A stretch of 64,000 nt of DNA from positions 124,001 to 188,000 of the forward strand of contig NZ_CP125642.1 of the NCBI RefSeq assembly GCF_030053155.1, in the 5' to 3' direction. Source of the stretch: Rhizobium sp. BT03. GTDB taxonomy: Bacteria; Pseudomonadota; Alphaproteobacteria; Rhizobiales; Rhizobiaceae. Position 1 is the first letter of the stretch; every line of letters starts with the position of its first letter. The notes under the pieces were generated by a model. That model did no database searches and was not told the origin of the DNA. It saw only the letters and a list, made by a program, of their open reading frames with translations. Below are positions 1 to 9,100 of the stretch, piece by piece. Position numbers and translations under genes: made by a program.

Positions 1-965
1 TCGATCTGCTGATGATCGGCTCCCCCAATCACCTGCATCTTGATCACATCAGGCTCGGGCTGCAAGCCGGGCTCAAGATCTTCTGCGAAAAGCCGATCGT
101 CACCACGATCGCCGAAAGCATCGAGCTTGCCCATCTGATGGCGAAGTTCGGCCATGAGCGGCTGATGGTCGGCCTGGTGCTGCGTTATTCGCCCCTCTAC
201 AAGGATCTGCGCGCCATCCAGGCCGAGGGCAAGCTCGGCCAGATCGTCTCGATCGAGGCCTCCGAACACATCGAGCCCTATCACGGCGCCTTCTTCATGC
301 GCGACTGGCGCCGCTACGAGCGCTATTCCGGCAGCTTCATGCTGGAGAAATGCTGCCACGACCTCGACCTTTATAATGGTGTCGTCGGCGCGCGGCCGGA
401 GCGGGTCGCGAGTTTCGGCGGCCGCAAGAGCTTCATTCCGGCCAACGACCCGGCGCGCGAAGGGATCAACGACCTCGAGCTTTTCCACCGCAAGCCGAGC
501 GGCTGGATGGGATCGGACAAGGTCTTCGACAGCGATGCCGACATCATCGATTACCAGGTGGCGATCGTCGAATATGAAAACGGCGTCGGCATGAACTTCC
601 ACACCAATCTGAACGTGCCCGACCAGTTCCGCCGCTTCGCCATCATGGGCTCGCGCGGCATGGCCGAGGGCGATTTCGTCCGCGGCTATCTCGATGTGCA
701 CGAGCAGCTGACCGGCAACAAGGTGGTCGAGAACAAATATGCCGCCACCGAGCTCTCCCAGCATTATGGCGCCGATGAACAGATGGCGAGCGACCTCCTG
801 GAAAGCGTGCGCACCGGGCTCGAGCTTCCGGTTTCCACGCTGAATGCGCTCGAAGCCGGCATTCTGGCGCTCGCGATGGACGAAGCGAGGATGAAGAAAA
901 CCGTCGTCGATCTGCGTCCCGTCTGGGACCGCTTCGACGAGGCCCTTCACGCCAGAGCGGCTTGA
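1..965 (+). CDS. Gfo/Idh/MocA family NAD(P)-dependent oxidoreductase, 5' truncated
   Basis: The reading frame is open from the first complete codon at base 3 to the TGA at 963-965, so the N-terminus, including the glycine-rich Rossmann loop, lies outside the window. About 320 residues remain. The family signature EKP, whose Lys is normally catalytic, is at bases 87-95 (CEKPIVTT), followed by the C-terminal alpha/beta substrate domain with a KCCHDLDLYN segment around base 350. Members oxidise sugars, cyclitols or related polyols. It lies 13 bases upstream of a sugar ABC permease and is probably the first catabolic enzyme for the imported compound. The substrate cannot be read from the sequence. 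Confidence 0.85.
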   Translation, partial: DLLMIGSPNHLHLDHIRLGLQAGLKIFCEKPIVTTIAESIELAHLMAKFGHERLMVGLVLRYSPLYKDLRAIQAEGKLGQIVSIEASEHIEPYHGAFFMRDWRRYERYSGSFMLEKCCHDLDLYNGVVGARPERVASFGGRKSFIPANDPAREGINDLELFHRKPSGWMGSDKVFDSDADIIDYQVAIVEYENGVGMNFHTNLNVPDQFRRFAIMGSRGMAEGDFVRGYLDVHEQLTGNKVVENKYAATELSQHYGADEQMASDLLESVRTGLELPVSTLNALEAGILALAMDEARMKKTVVDLRPVWDRFDEALHARAA

Positions 966-978
966 GGACGGCGGCAAG

Positions 979-1863
979 ATGAGTGTTCAAAGAAGCGCCT
1001 TCATCTTCGCCTGGATCCTCCTCCTTCCGGCCGTTCTCTATGTTCTCGCCATCGTCGCCTATCCGCTCGTCGATACCTTCATTCTCTCCTTCACCGATGC
1101 ATCGCTGAAGAAGACCACCAACTGGGTCGGCTGGGTCAATTACGAGAAGATCTTCAACGCCACCTTTGCCGAGGTCATCTTCCGCACCTTCATCTGGACC
1201 TTTTTCTCGGTCGCGCTGAAAATGGTAATCGGCACCTTCGGCGCCTGCATGCTGAATGCCGCCGTGCCCGGCCGCTCGCTGTTCCGGCTACTGACCATGC
1301 CGCCCTGGATCGTGCCGATGGCGATCGGCATCTTCATGTGGGGCTGGATGTATAATGGCCAGTTCGGGATGATATCGGGCGTTTTGCAGCGCTTCGGGCT
1401 GGTCGACGGTCCGGTCGCCTTCCTCGCCTATGGCAGCACCGCCTTCTGGGCGACGATCGTCACCGACGTGTGGATCGGCGTGCCGCTGGTGACGATCTAT
1501 TTCCTGGCGGCGATCCAGTCTATTCCGAAGGATCTTTACGAGGCCGCATGGACCGACGGCGCCGGCCGCTGGTATCGCTTCCGCCGCATCACCTTGCCGC
1601 TGATGGTGCCCGCCATCATCACCATGTCGATGCTGTCGCTGATCGCCACCTTCAACTCGTTCGACATCATCTGGATCCTGACGCAGGGCGGACCGAGCGG
1701 CGAGACGACGACGATGATCATCGATACCTATCAGACCGCCATCGGCTCGAAGAAATATGGCGAAGGGGCGGCCCGCGCCGTGCTGATCTGCATCTTCCTG
1801 TCGCTCTTCTGCTTTGCCTATTTCCGCGTCACCCGCCGCCTCAACCCGGAGAAGCGCGCATGA
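979..1863 (+). CDS. Sugar ABC transporter permease, MalF/UgpA type
   Basis: 294-residue inner-membrane permease of the CUT1 carbohydrate importer family. An N-terminal membrane segment (residues about 8-32) is followed by further hydrophobic spans, and the cytoplasmic EAA loop that docks on the ATPase is visible near residues 190-215 (EAAWTDGAGRWYRFRRITLP). The start follows a GGCGGCAAG stretch 13 bases after the oxidoreductase stop. The stop overlaps the next permease start by four bases (ATGA), which implies translational coupling. It should form a heterodimer with the protein encoded at 1860-2717. Substrate unknown. Confidence 0.92.
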   Translation: MSVQRSAFIFAWILLLPAVLYVLAIVAYPLVDTFILSFTDASLKKTTNWVGWVNYEKIFNATFAEVIFRTFIWTFFSVALKMVIGTFGACMLNAAVPGRSLFRLLTMPPWIVPMAIGIFMWGWMYNGQFGMISGVLQRFGLVDGPVAFLAYGSTAFWATIVTDVWIGVPLVTIYFLAAIQSIPKDLYEAAWTDGAGRWYRFRRITLPLMVPAIITMSMLSLIATFNSFDIIWILTQGGPSGETTTMIIDTYQTAIGSKKYGEGAARAVLICIFLSLFCFAYFRVTRRLNPEKRA

Positions 1864-2717
1864 GCAGTCCCGCCATGATCGACCGTTACCGCTGGTGGGA
1901 GATCATCCTGATCTATTGCGGCATCGCGCTCTTTCTGTTCTTCGTGCTGGCGCCCTTCTTCGAAGGCTTCATGGTGTCGCTGAAGCCGCTCAGCCAGCTC
2001 TTCTCCTCGCCCTACCGCTTCTGGCCGGAGAATGGTTCCTTCGAGGCCTACCGGACGATGTGGGTCAGCGTCCCGGGCTTCGGGCGCTATATCTTCAACT
2101 CCTTCTTCATCTCGATCATCGTCACGCTGATCGTGCTCTGCCTCGTCATTCCGGCGGCCTATGCCTTTGCGAAGTTCGAATTCAAGGGCATGGGCATCCT
2201 GCTCGGCGCCTTCCTGACGGTGAACATGTTCTCCGGCGCCGTGCTGCTGATCCCGCTCTTCCGGCTGATGCGCAGCATGGGCGTGCTCAACACCTATCTC
2301 GCCATGATCGTGCCGGGCGTCGCCTTCCTGATCCCCTCGGCGATCTGGCTGCTGCGCACCTATATGATCCGTATCCCGCAGGAACTCAACGAAGCCGCCT
2401 ACATGGATGGCGCCAGCCATTTCTACACGCTGCGCCGCGTCATCCTGCCGATTGCGATGCCGGGGATCATCGTCGTCGCCATCACCACCTTCATCGGCGC
2501 TTACGCCCAGCAATTCATCTTCGCGCTGACCTTCAACTCGAAGACCGAATACATGCCTTTGCCGGTGGGTCTCTTTGCTTACTTCGGCAAGCAGGAGGTT
2601 ATCTGGAACGAACTCATGGCGGCTTCCTTTGTCGGCATCGCGCCGGCAATGGTCGTCATCTTCTTCCTTCAGCGCTACCTCGTCGGCGGGCTGACCGCCG
2701 GTGCGGTGAAACAATAA
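1860..2717 (+). CDS. Sugar ABC transporter permease, MalG/UgpE type
   Basis: 285-residue permease, second half of the CUT1 importer. The chosen ATG at 1860 overlaps the upstream stop (ATGA). The frame is open much further upstream, but that part only shadows the preceding permease. The N-terminus (MSSPAMIDRYRWWEI) leads into a hydrophobic span, and an EAA loop is present (NEAAYMDGASHFYTLRRV, about residues 178-195), as expected for MalG-like proteins. It lies between the partner permease and the binding-protein gene in one operon. Confidence 0.92.
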   Translation: MSSPAMIDRYRWWEIILIYCGIALFLFFVLAPFFEGFMVSLKPLSQLFSSPYRFWPENGSFEAYRTMWVSVPGFGRYIFNSFFISIIVTLIVLCLVIPAAYAFAKFEFKGMGILLGAFLTVNMFSGAVLLIPLFRLMRSMGVLNTYLAMIVPGVAFLIPSAIWLLRTYMIRIPQELNEAAYMDGASHFYTLRRVILPIAMPGIIVVAITTFIGAYAQQFIFALTFNSKTEYMPLPVGLFAYFGKQEVIWNELMAASFVGIAPAMVVIFFLQRYLVGGLTAGAVKQ

Positions 2718-2764
2718 GACCAAAAAAACGAGTGAACAGCTAACACAAGAACGGGAGTCACGAC

Positions 2765-3997
2765 GTGAGTATAACAATCAAGACAGGCCTTATGGCGCTC
2801 GCCTTGCTCGGTTCGACCGCACTGACCGCGGTCACTGCCCAGGCGGCCGACAAGGAAATCAGCTGGATCTATTGCGGCGACACGATCGACCCGGTCCACG
2901 TCAAATACATCAAGCAGTGGGAAGAAAAGAACGCGGGCTGGAAGATTGCGCCCGAAGTCGTCGGCTGGGCGCAGTGCCAGGACAAGGCAACGACGCTGGC
3001 CGCCGCCGGCACGCCTGTGGCCATGGCCTATGTCGGCTCGCGCACGCTGAAGGAATTCGCCCAGAACGACCTTATCGTTCCGGTGCCGATGACCGACGAC
3101 GAGAAGAAGACCTATTACCCCCACATCGTCGACACGGTGACCTTCGAGGGCAACCAGTGGGGCGTTCCGATCGCCTTCTCCACCAAGGCGCTCTACTGGA
3201 ACAAGGACCTGTTCAAGCAGGCCGGCCTCGATCCCGAGAAGCCGCCGAAGACCTGGGCCGAAGAAATCGAGATGGCAAAGACCATCAAGGAAAAGACCGG
3301 CATTCCGGGCTTCGGTCTCTCCGCCAAGACGTTCGACAACACCATGCACCAGTTCATGCATTGGGTTTACACCAATAACGGCGCGGTGACCGATGCCGAC
3401 GGCAAGGTCACGCTCGACAGCCCGCAGATTCTCGCCGCGCTGAAGGCCTATAAGGATATCGTCCCCTACTCCGAAGAAGGCCCGACGGCCTATGAGCAGA
3501 ACGAAGTCCGCGCCATCTTCCTCGATGGCAAGGTGGCGATGATCCAGGCGGGCTCCGGTGCCGCCGACCGCCTGAAGAAGACGCAGATCAGCTGGGGCAT
3601 CACCACGCTGCCGCTCGGCCCCGACGCCAAGGGCCCGGGCACGCTGCTGATCACCGACAGCCTGGCGATCTTCAAGGGCTCCGGCGTCGAGGACAAGGCG
3701 ACCGAGTTCGCCAAGTTCATCACCTCGCCCGATGTCCAGTCGGAATACGAGCTGCAGGGCGGCGCCGGCCTCACCCCGCTGCGTCCCTCGAAGAAGGTCG
3801 ACGAGTTCGTCGCCAAGGATCCTTACTGGAAGCCGCTCATCGAGGGCATCAGCTATGGTGGTCCGGAGCCGCTCTTCACCGACTATAAGGGCTTCCAGAA
3901 CTCGATGATCGAGATGATCCAGTCGGTCGTGACAGGCAAGGCCGAACCGGAGGCAGCACTCAAGAAGGCTGCCGCCGAAATCGAAGCCTTCAAGTAA
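2765..3997 (+). CDS. Extracellular solute-binding protein of the sugar ABC importer (family 1)
   Basis: 410-residue periplasmic receptor. It begins with GTG at 2765 after a GGGAGTCACGAC stretch that serves as ribosome-binding site. A Sec signal peptide (residues about 1-27, ending AQA before ADKE) has no lipobox, so the mature protein should be free in the periplasm. The body has the two-lobe family 1 pattern (maltose/UgpB-like), with many aromatic residues and Lys-rich helices. It sits between permease and ATPase genes and supplies substrate to this importer. The ligand is not identifiable by reading. Confidence 0.9.
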   Translation: MSITIKTGLMALALLGSTALTAVTAQAADKEISWIYCGDTIDPVHVKYIKQWEEKNAGWKIAPEVVGWAQCQDKATTLAAAGTPVAMAYVGSRTLKEFAQNDLIVPVPMTDDEKKTYYPHIVDTVTFEGNQWGVPIAFSTKALYWNKDLFKQAGLDPEKPPKTWAEEIEMAKTIKEKTGIPGFGLSAKTFDNTMHQFMHWVYTNNGAVTDADGKVTLDSPQILAALKAYKDIVPYSEEGPTAYEQNEVRAIFLDGKVAMIQAGSGAADRLKKTQISWGITTLPLGPDAKGPGTLLITDSLAIFKGSGVEDKATEFAKFITSPDVQSEYELQGGAGLTPLRPSKKVDEFVAKDPYWKPLIEGISYGGPEPLFTDYKGFQNSMIEMIQSVVTGKAEPEAALKKAAAEIEAFK

Positions 3998-4017
3998 GCC
4001 CTTTTGAGGCTCGCCCT

Positions 4018-4043
4018 GGGGTCGCGGCACAAGCCGCGGCCCC
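4018..4043 (+). promoter_or_regulatory. Strong intra-operon hairpin after the binding-protein gene
   Basis: GGGGTCGCGGC (4018-4028) pairs with GCCGCGGCCCC (4033-4043), one G-U pair, around the tetraloop ACAA. No T-run follows, so it is unlikely to be a full terminator. Hairpins at this place commonly protect the abundant binding-protein message or lower expression of downstream genes; that role is inferred here. Confidence 0.6.
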
Positions 4044-4090
4044 TCCCCCATATCGAATGTGCGACGAAGGCCGCCGGCGGAGACAGATTT

Positions 4091-5224
4091 TTGGGACAGC
4101 TCCTTCTCAACAAAGTTCAGAAATTCTACGGCGACTACGAAGTTCTGAAGGGCGTGCAGCTCGAGGTGAGGAATGGCGAGTTCGTCGTCTTCGTCGGGCC
4201 GTCGGGCTGCGGCAAATCCACCCTGCTGCGGATGATCGCCGGCCTCGATGCGACGACGGCAGGCGACATCGTCATCAACGGCGTCAGGGTCAACGACCTG
4301 CCGCCCGTCAAGCGCGGCATCGCCATGGTGTTCCAGTCCTACGCGCTCTATCCGCACATGACGGTTTTCGAAAATATCGCCTTCCCGCTGCGCGTCGAAA
4401 AGATGGAAGAGGCAAAGCTCAAGGCCAGGGTGGAGAATGCGGCGCGCATCCTGCACCTCGAAGAGCGGCTGCAGCAGAAGCCCGGCATGCTTTCCGGCGG
4501 CCAGCGCCAGCGCGTCGCGATCGGCCGCGCCATCGTGCGCGAACCGAAGATCTTCCTGTTCGACGAGCCGCTCTCCAACCTCGATGCGGCGCTGCGCGCC
4601 GATATGCGCATCGAGCTTGCCAAGCTGCACCGGCAGCTGAAGGCCACGATGATCTATGTGACGCACGACCAGGTCGAGGCCATGACGATGGCCGACCGCA
4701 TCGTCGTGCTCGATGCCGGCAATATCTCCCAGACCGGCGCGCCGCTGGAGCTTTATCACAAGCCTGCCAATAAGTTCGTCGCCGGCTTCATCGGCAACCC
4801 GAAAATGAATTTTCTCCCCGTCACCTGCAAGGGCGTCAGCGCCGCCGGCGTCGAAGTGGAGTATCGCGGCCAGACCGCCCTCCTGCCGGTGACGCCACGC
4901 GACGGCATATCAGGCAAAACCCTGACACTCGGCATCCGCCCCGAGCATATCCAGCTCAACGGCGGCGATATCGTCTTCACCGTCACCCCGACCGTCATCG
5001 AACGCCTCGGCGCCAATACGGTCGCCTATGCCTCGCTCAACGGCGAAGCCGAGAACTTCTGCGCCATGCTCCCCGGCAGCGTCGGCATCCGCGCCGATGC
5101 GCCGGTTGCGACCGGCATCAATGCCGCCGATTGCCATCTCTTCGACGAGGCGGGCATTGCCTTTGAGCGGCGGGTGGAACTGACCGAAATTGATATGAAT
5201 GTGATCAACCCGACGGCGGCTTGA
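4091..5224 (+). CDS. Sugar ABC transporter ATP-binding protein, MalK/UgpC type
   Basis: 377-residue ATPase energising the importer encoded just upstream. Visible motifs are Walker [11 protein letters not shown]-loop [11 protein letters not shown], signature [15 protein letters not shown], Walker [13 protein letters not shown] and switch His in [13 protein letters not shown]-terminal TOBE/MalK regulatory domain follows. The TTG at 4091 is preferred because GGAG lies eight bases before it and the resulting N-terminus ([14 protein letters not shown]) matches the family. An in-frame upstream start would add 29 residues that run through the hairpin region. Last gene of the operon. Confidence 0.9.
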   Translation: MGQLLLNKVQKFYGDYEVLKGVQLEVRNGEFVVFVGPSGCGKSTLLRMIAGLDATTAGDIVINGVRVNDLPPVKRGIAMVFQSYALYPHMTVFENIAFPLRVEKMEEAKLKARVENAARILHLEERLQQKPGMLSGGQRQRVAIGRAIVREPKIFLFDEPLSNLDAALRADMRIELAKLHRQLKATMIYVTHDQVEAMTMADRIVVLDAGNISQTGAPLELYHKPANKFVAGFIGNPKMNFLPVTCKGVSAAGVEVEYRGQTALLPVTPRDGISGKTLTLGIRPEHIQLNGGDIVFTVTPTVIERLGANTVAYASLNGEAENFCAMLPGSVGIRADAPVATGINAADCHLFDEAGIAFERRVELTEIDMNVINPTAA

Positions 5225-5358
5225 AGCGGCTGGCTAGGTGTCGGCAGTTCGTCCTGCCGGGGTTGGTTCCGGGGGCGAAAGCTGCCCGCGATCACGATGC
5301 GGCGCGAGGCGCATTCTTTTCTCGCGACTTTACCCACGAAGCGCTCTGTCCGGTACGA

Positions 5359-6144
5359 CTATAATTCCGAGTTGTCGTCTTGGTCTTCGTTGGACGGCAC
5401 CGTGATTATTCGAATTTGCGGGAGCCTTTCATTTATCAGGAGTTCGTACGGGTTCGGCTTGGGGATCGGAGCGAGGCCACGCACTTCCCGTTCCAGAGCG
5501 TCGAGAGCCCGTCGGGCATCATCTATCTCTGAAAGCACGTAAGTCTTGGGGTCAAAATTATTGGCCTCTGCTTGGCGTTTTCGCGGCCGCGGTTTAGGTT
5601 TCGCCTTCAACGCTTCCTTCTGGTACTCGGCGAGCCAAATGTTCAATGCGCCGATGATTTCAGCTTCCTCGTCCGAGAGGAACTTGCTTTGTTCAACCTG
5701 CGCACTAGGCGCTTTGTCTAGCAGAAGGAAGACTATGATCTGTCGTATAGCGGAATAGAGGTCGCAGAGCGCGGTGCTTCCATCTTGACTGTGCAGGCTC
5801 CATCTATTTTCATCCGGATTCAGCGTTCTGATGACGCCAAGCAGAGGTTTGAGATCGCGAAGCGGGTCGATTCTATCCAGCGATCGGCGGTGCTCCCAAA
5901 ACTTCAAGATAGCGTTCGCCGCCGCAGCTCGGCGATCGGCAATATCTGCGGAAGTTGCTTCTTCGGCGTCTTGGATAAGCTCGGCGATATGATGAACTAG
6001 CCATCGACCAAGCGTATCGACTCCAGATTCAAGCTCGTACTCGGCGACGAGACGTTTGCCAAACGCCAAAGTCTCCTCTGCAGTCGCGGATGGAGCCGTC
6101 CCTTGTGAGGAGGATGATTTTGTCGTGGGTTTTCTTTTTTTCAT
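5359..6144 (-). CDS. Avs3b-like small partner of the STAND NTPase (putative)
   Basis: 261-residue protein encoded directly after the giant STAND gene, overlapping it by 116 bases in another frame. It has a Lys/Ser-rich N-terminus, a mainly helical core (residues about 20-165), a very basic Lys/Pro/Arg linker (KAKPKPRPRKRQ, around 185-196), a short coiled-coil-like helix and an acidic tail. There is no signal peptide, membrane span or recognisable catalytic motif. AVAST type III loci are known to pair the large Avs3a with a small Avs3b, which is why it is named so; the assignment rests on position and size. The ATG at 6144 lacks a good SD, while a TTG at 6069 has an AGAGGAG just upstream and would reduce the overlap to 41 bases. 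Base composition is more A/T-rich than the flanks. Confidence 0.6.
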   Translation of the reverse strand: MKKRKPTTKSSSSQGTAPSATAEETLAFGKRLVAEYELESGVDTLGRWLVHHIAELIQDAEEATSADIADRRAAAANAILKFWEHRRSLDRIDPLRDLKPLLGVIRTLNPDENRWSLHSQDGSTALCDLYSAIRQIIVFLLLDKAPSAQVEQSKFLSDEEAEIIGALNIWLAEYQKEALKAKPKPRPRKRQAEANNFDPKTYVLSEIDDARRALDALEREVRGLAPIPKPNPYELLINERLPQIRIITVPSNEDQDDNSEL

Positions 6145-9100
6145 CTGATTCGTAAGAGTGCTGGTATTGATTCCGAAGTCTGCGATCGATCCGTACCTCG
6201 AAGATTAGGTCCATATCCTCTTTCTGCAAGAACGACTGAATGATGTCCTCTCGTGCCCAAAGCCGCCAACCGTCAGATTTAGTTCGGCGAGGATAATCGT
6301 TTTCGCGTGATGGCTCATCGCACCATGCTTCATATATTAAAGCTGCCTCGCCTGTGTCTTTACAAACCCAAATTGCCGCGCCGTCCGTTTGCTGAACCAG
6401 ACCGAATGAACTAATCAGTGCTTTCCCCGGTCCGGCGTGGATTCGACCGACCTCATAACGCGAAGGATCGCGGCTGTCGAAGCCAGCATCTCCCTGAAAA
6501 TAAGCGAGCCAGCCGGTGAGCTGGTAAGGTGGAGCGTTGATCTCGGCGTCGTCGTCTTCATCGGGAATACGGAAATCAAAGTGGTTGCCGACCGTCTGAA
6601 GCGCTCGAACCAGCGACAAAGCTGGCTTAGGGGACACTAGAGCGGTGGAGACGGAGATATTTTCTTCACGCTTGGGAAAATGTGCCGTGCAATAACCCTT
6701 AACGACAATCCAGCCTGGCCGCGAAGGCATTGAGAGCCCGATTTCTCTTAGGATCTCGTCCCGCCGCACATTGAACAGCCAACCTTTATCAGTCCGCGGG
6801 TCTGCACGCCAGAATTGCGCCTCCAACGGCGTAGTGCTGCGGTGATCGGACAACCACTCCGGCGGCGAGGTGGGGAGATATTGTCCAAGCCAATAATCAA
6901 AGCGATCAAAGGACATTTCGCTTTTTGTGGCCGGATGCGTCTCCAAGAGTTCGCCAATCGTGCAGTGCATTGCATGCCATTCAAGATAGTTTCCGTATCG
7001 CTCGATCGTGGGCATTGAACCGTGGCCGTTACTCCACAGGCCGAAACGCCGCTCGTCGTATCGGCCTTTTCTTGATTCCTTGTCCCACCAGTTTGCCTCT
7101 GGATCCGCGCCCCATCGATCTATGATCCATCGCTCTGCGATAGCCAAAACCTGATCTGGAGAGACGGTCGGAAAGATACGCAAGATATCTTCGTACCAGT
7201 ATCGCAAAGTGTCTAGGACACCGAACTGGAACCGTCGCTCTTCATCCCGGCGATAGTTCTCAAACGACGTGCCCGATTTTCTTTCTTTGCCGGTTTCGCC
7301 TTTGAGAGGAAGATTAACCCTTTCAAGAGCCAGTTTCTCGGCGGCATCCAGGTTGACGTTGCCCGCTAATGTCATTTGAAGAAGCGTGCGTTTGGCATAC
7401 TCGCGGATCAACACGTGCGGCAGAAGCTGGGAGGTCGCGAGGCTGAAGATGACATCTTTGAAAGGCGCCAGCGCTGTGGGGCTTTCTGCGCTGACTCGAT
7501 ACATTGCGAGCGCTAGCCACAAGCGCGCACCAAGGAAGAAAAAGGGCGCGTTGGGATCGCGAAACGCCGCGTCCCCAACGCGATCGACTTGCGAGATCGT
7601 TGCATTGAAAGCATCCCGGCACCTCAGTCGGGCAAGTTTCCGAAAGCAATGGGCGGCACGCCAACGAATGCGAGTGTCGATATCGCTCATAAGCGCAAAG
7701 ACAAATCGTCCTATCGCCTCAGGCGTTTGCAGTGGGGTGTCTTGAAGCGGCAATGCTTGGCGCTGCGCCGCAGGAATCCGCGCAAGCATCCGGTCACTAT
7801 ACCAACTCAAGACGAAACCAAGATCGCGGGGCGCGATACCCTCGCAAATCAGCTCGGCGACGCCAAAGAGAGACCGACTGCTCAAAAGGTCGCCGTTCTC
7901 AGCCACTCCTGACAGGATAACGTTCAGTTTGTCGTTGGCGTCGAGACCAGTCAGTTGCAGCATTTCTGGGAGCGTCGATTGGCCTTGCTTGATCCAGCGT
8001 GCAAGGCTGGCAAACTGATTGACGATAACAGCGGGAAGCTCTTCACGGCACCATCGATCAACGGAAGGCGTGCCTCTCCATTGTTTGATGGTTGCAGAAA
8101 GAACCTCCTCTCTGGTCCCACTCCAAATCGCTTCGTCCGAGATGGAGGCAACTGCTTTGAGAAATGGAACCCTGTGCTTCACGCCCGATGACGCGTTCAT
8201 CATTTTTTCGAGCAGTTCGCGATCAGTGTAACGCAGCCCCGATGAGTTCGCCTCCTTGAGAATCTTCTCAATCTCTTCGGCATCAAGGAATGGTTCGATC
8301 GGTTCAAACACAAATTCCTTCGGTAGTTCGTCGGTTATTTCCCACGCGGGTAGACGGCCAAGGCGGACCGCCCCGACGGGCTGCTCTTGGCCTTCAAGCA
8401 GTTCGCGGAAATCTACGGTTCGTTGAAGGCGCTTGGTCCATGATCCCCCGCGCGCAGATGCTGGAAGCTGTTCAAGGACGGCCTTACCAATGCTGATGCG
8501 TTCCGACTGGGAGGCGTGCAGCAACGCGTCTTTGGCGACTTCTTCAAACACGTCGTGGTCGCCTTGGGATGCATGGCTCGTTATGTTCCGGCAGATCGTG
8601 CGATTGGCAGATTCCATGACGCCAGCCAGCGCTGCGGCCTCGCCAGCGCTGATCAATTTGCGTTTGAGGGCGAGCGGGATCAGCGTTTCTAAGGTCGTCT
8701 CCAGTTGGACAACTCCCTCATCCGCCCATCGCGAAACACCAGCAAGGGCGCATGGTAGATCAGTGGCGACCAAAGCACCAACACTCGCATTCCAATTAAA
8801 GTCTCGACTGGATAGCCGCTCGTACGCCCCGGAAACAAAGGTGAACAAACTGCCGGCGATGCGGCGGCTTTCTTGCGGATCGTCAAAGCTCGCCGCTTCC
8901 GCCGCAGATTGGGCAAACTCAACCTGATCGATGGCCTCCTGGTCGATCTCCTTCGCTATGTTTACGGCATCGTTGAAGAGGGCTTCGGAATCAGACCGGC
9001 TAACGGGCAGCGCGAGCCGTGCGAGGCGGACCATGGTTTCCAATTTGTCAGAGGCGGACGCCCGCGCGTCGCACACTTCCGCCGAAGCCTTGGCAATCAG

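Noticed and set aside
1470..2717. Extended 415-codon version of the MalG-like permease
   Set aside because: The upstream part is out-of-frame sequence of the MalF-like gene; the ATGA overlap at 1860 gives the family length.
2675..4759. Long minus-strand open frame opposite the binding-protein and ATPase genes
   Set aside because: Shadow of real plus-strand genes with signal peptide and ABC motifs; no ribosome-binding site and no family pattern.
5225..5358. Possible insertion boundary or attachment site beside the defence module
   Set aside because: Only a small hairpin (GGCAG/CTGCC near 5239-5254) is seen; no tRNA, integrase or matching direct repeat on the far side at 12509-12831.
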